Positions 6,058 through 6,898 of a DNA stretch of 6,898 nucleotides are shown here, piece by piece. Source of the DNA: Gemmataceae bacterium (GTDB lineage Bacteria > Planctomycetota > Planctomycetia > Gemmatales > Gemmataceae); assembly GCA_947490035.1 (NCBI GenBank), contig CANLGS010000220.1:1-6898 (forward strand), in the 5' to 3' direction. Positions within the stretch are counted from its first letter, which is position 1. The number at the start of each line of letters is the position of its first letter. The notes beneath the pieces were generated by a model that saw only the letters and a program-made list of their open reading frames with translations, ran no database searches and was not told the DNA's origin. Both the position numbers and the translations under genes were made by a program.

Positions 6058-6898
6058 ATGCGTCGCCACGGGATGCTGTTCGTCGTCGCGCTGCCGCTCG
6101 TCGCGCTCTTGCTCGTTCCCGTCGCGGGGGACGAACCGGTGCCGGTGCCGATCAACCCCCCGATCCGGCGCGTCCCGGTCCGCCAGCCCGTCGGGGTGCC
6201 GACGCCCCCCGTTGGCGCGCAACTCAACGACGACGACGCGCTCAAGCAGGCGGGGTTGGCCGCGGGCGAAGCCGGGCCGCTGATCGAGTACCTCAAGACG
6301 AGGACGCTCACCGACGCCGACCAGAGCAAGATCGGCGAGGTCATTGCCCGGTTCGGTGCCGACGACTTCGAGGACCGCATCAAGGCCGCCAACGAGATCG
6401 AGAAGTTCGGCTCCGCCGCGATCGGGACGCTCAAGAACGCCGAGAAGAACACCGACGCGGAGATTGCCTACCGCGCCCGGCTGGCGCTCAAGCGGATGGA
6501 GAAGGTGCCGCACGCCGCGGTCGCCGCCGCCGCCGTCCGGTCGCTCGCGAAGCTCAAGCCGAAGGAGGCCGTCGCGGTGCTGCTCGGGTTTCTTCCGATG
6601 GCCGACACCGACGAGGTGGGCGACGAGATCCGCACCGCGCTAATCGCGCTGGCCGTCGTCGATGGCAAGGCCGACCCGGCGCTGCTCAAGGCGCTCGACG
6701 ACAAGTCGGTCCTCCGCCGGTCCGCGGCCTACGTCGCGCTGATCGAGGGCGGCCCGCCGGGCGAACGCGTCCGCATCAAGGACGCGTTCCCGCTCGTGAA
6801 AGAGGCGGTGCGGAAGGAGACCGACGTGGACGCGAAGTTCCGCGGCATGTGGTCGCTGCTCCTCACCAGCCGCGAGAAGGAGTTCGTCCCCGACCTGA
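6058..6898 (+). CDS. Secreted HEAT-repeat-like protein (N-terminal part; runs off right edge)
   Basis: The ATG at 6058 follows GGAG (6048-6051) at good spacing, and the frame stays open to the window end (280 codons). The N-terminus MRRHGMLFVVALPLVALLLV is a signal peptide with likely cleavage near VAG (about residue 24), followed by a Pro/Val-rich linker (about 25-60) and then a helical region. LIEYLKTRTLTDADQSKIGE, ARFGADDFEDRIKAANEIEK and the later two-helix units (for example AVRSLAKLKPKEAVAVLLGF and DPALLKALDDKSVLRRSAAY) have the Ala/Leu-rich periodicity of HEAT or armadillo-type repeats. Planctomycetes often carry such arrays at the front of large exported proteins, where they probably act as binding scaffolds. 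No catalytic motif is visible in this part, and the C-terminal part that might define the function is missing. Confidence 0.85.
   Translation, partial: MRRHGMLFVVALPLVALLLVPVAGDEPVPVPINPPIRRVPVRQPVGVPTPPVGAQLNDDDALKQAGLAAGEAGPLIEYLKTRTLTDADQSKIGEVIARFGADDFEDRIKAANEIEKFGSAAIGTLKNAEKNTDAEIAYRARLALKRMEKVPHAAVAAAAVRSLAKLKPKEAVAVLLGFLPMADTDEVGDEIRTALIALAVVDGKADPALLKALDDKSVLRRSAAYVALIEGGPPGERVRIKDAFPLVKEAVRKETDVDAKFRGMWSLLLTSREKEFVPDL

Overview
The window looks like a piece of a GC-rich planctomycete chromosome, most likely from the Gemmata-type group. The reasons are a DUF1559 prepilin-type protein with the H-X9-DG motif, a secreted protein of the short-repeat (HEAT-like) kind common in that group, strong GC bias at third codon positions, and dispersed palindromic repeats. 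This assignment is inference from protein character; no rRNA or other taxonomic marker is present.

Layout, left to right. (1) On the minus strand, running off the left edge, is the N-terminal part (265 codons) of a multi-pass membrane protein, possibly a GT-C-type glycosyltransferase. (2) The divergent intergenic gap (797-975) holds a small hairpin and a pair of inverted heptad-repeat arms that end 7 bases before the next start codon. (3) A 1191-codon recD2 gene (976-4551) encodes a RecD2/RecD-like 5'-3' SF1B helicase. Two things interrupt it: a perfect 30-bp inverted-repeat element (1791-1884), REPIN-like and read through in frame, and a 436-residue intein with a LAGLIDADG homing endonuclease (3025-4332), placed exactly within the helicase motif TIHK|SQGSE. 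(4) A roughly 200-bp gap follows. (5) Next is a DUF1559 prepilin-type gene (4751-5774), split by an apparent single-base insertion near 5265-5267. (6) A 13-bp stem hairpin (5798-5828) probably terminates transcription from both sides, since the next gene is a convergent tRNA-Gly(CCC) on the minus strand (5848-5918). A promoter-like sequence lies just upstream of the tRNA. (7) The 5' part of a gene for a secreted HEAT-like protein runs off the right edge (from 6058).

The genes do not form an evident pathway or operon: strands alternate and each gene has its own flanking signals. The striking feature is the helicase locus, which has collected a structured repeat at its 5' edge, a translated palindromic element inside its coding region, and an apparently intact homing intein in a catalytic motif. 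I found no CRISPR array, prophage, defence cassette or transposase.
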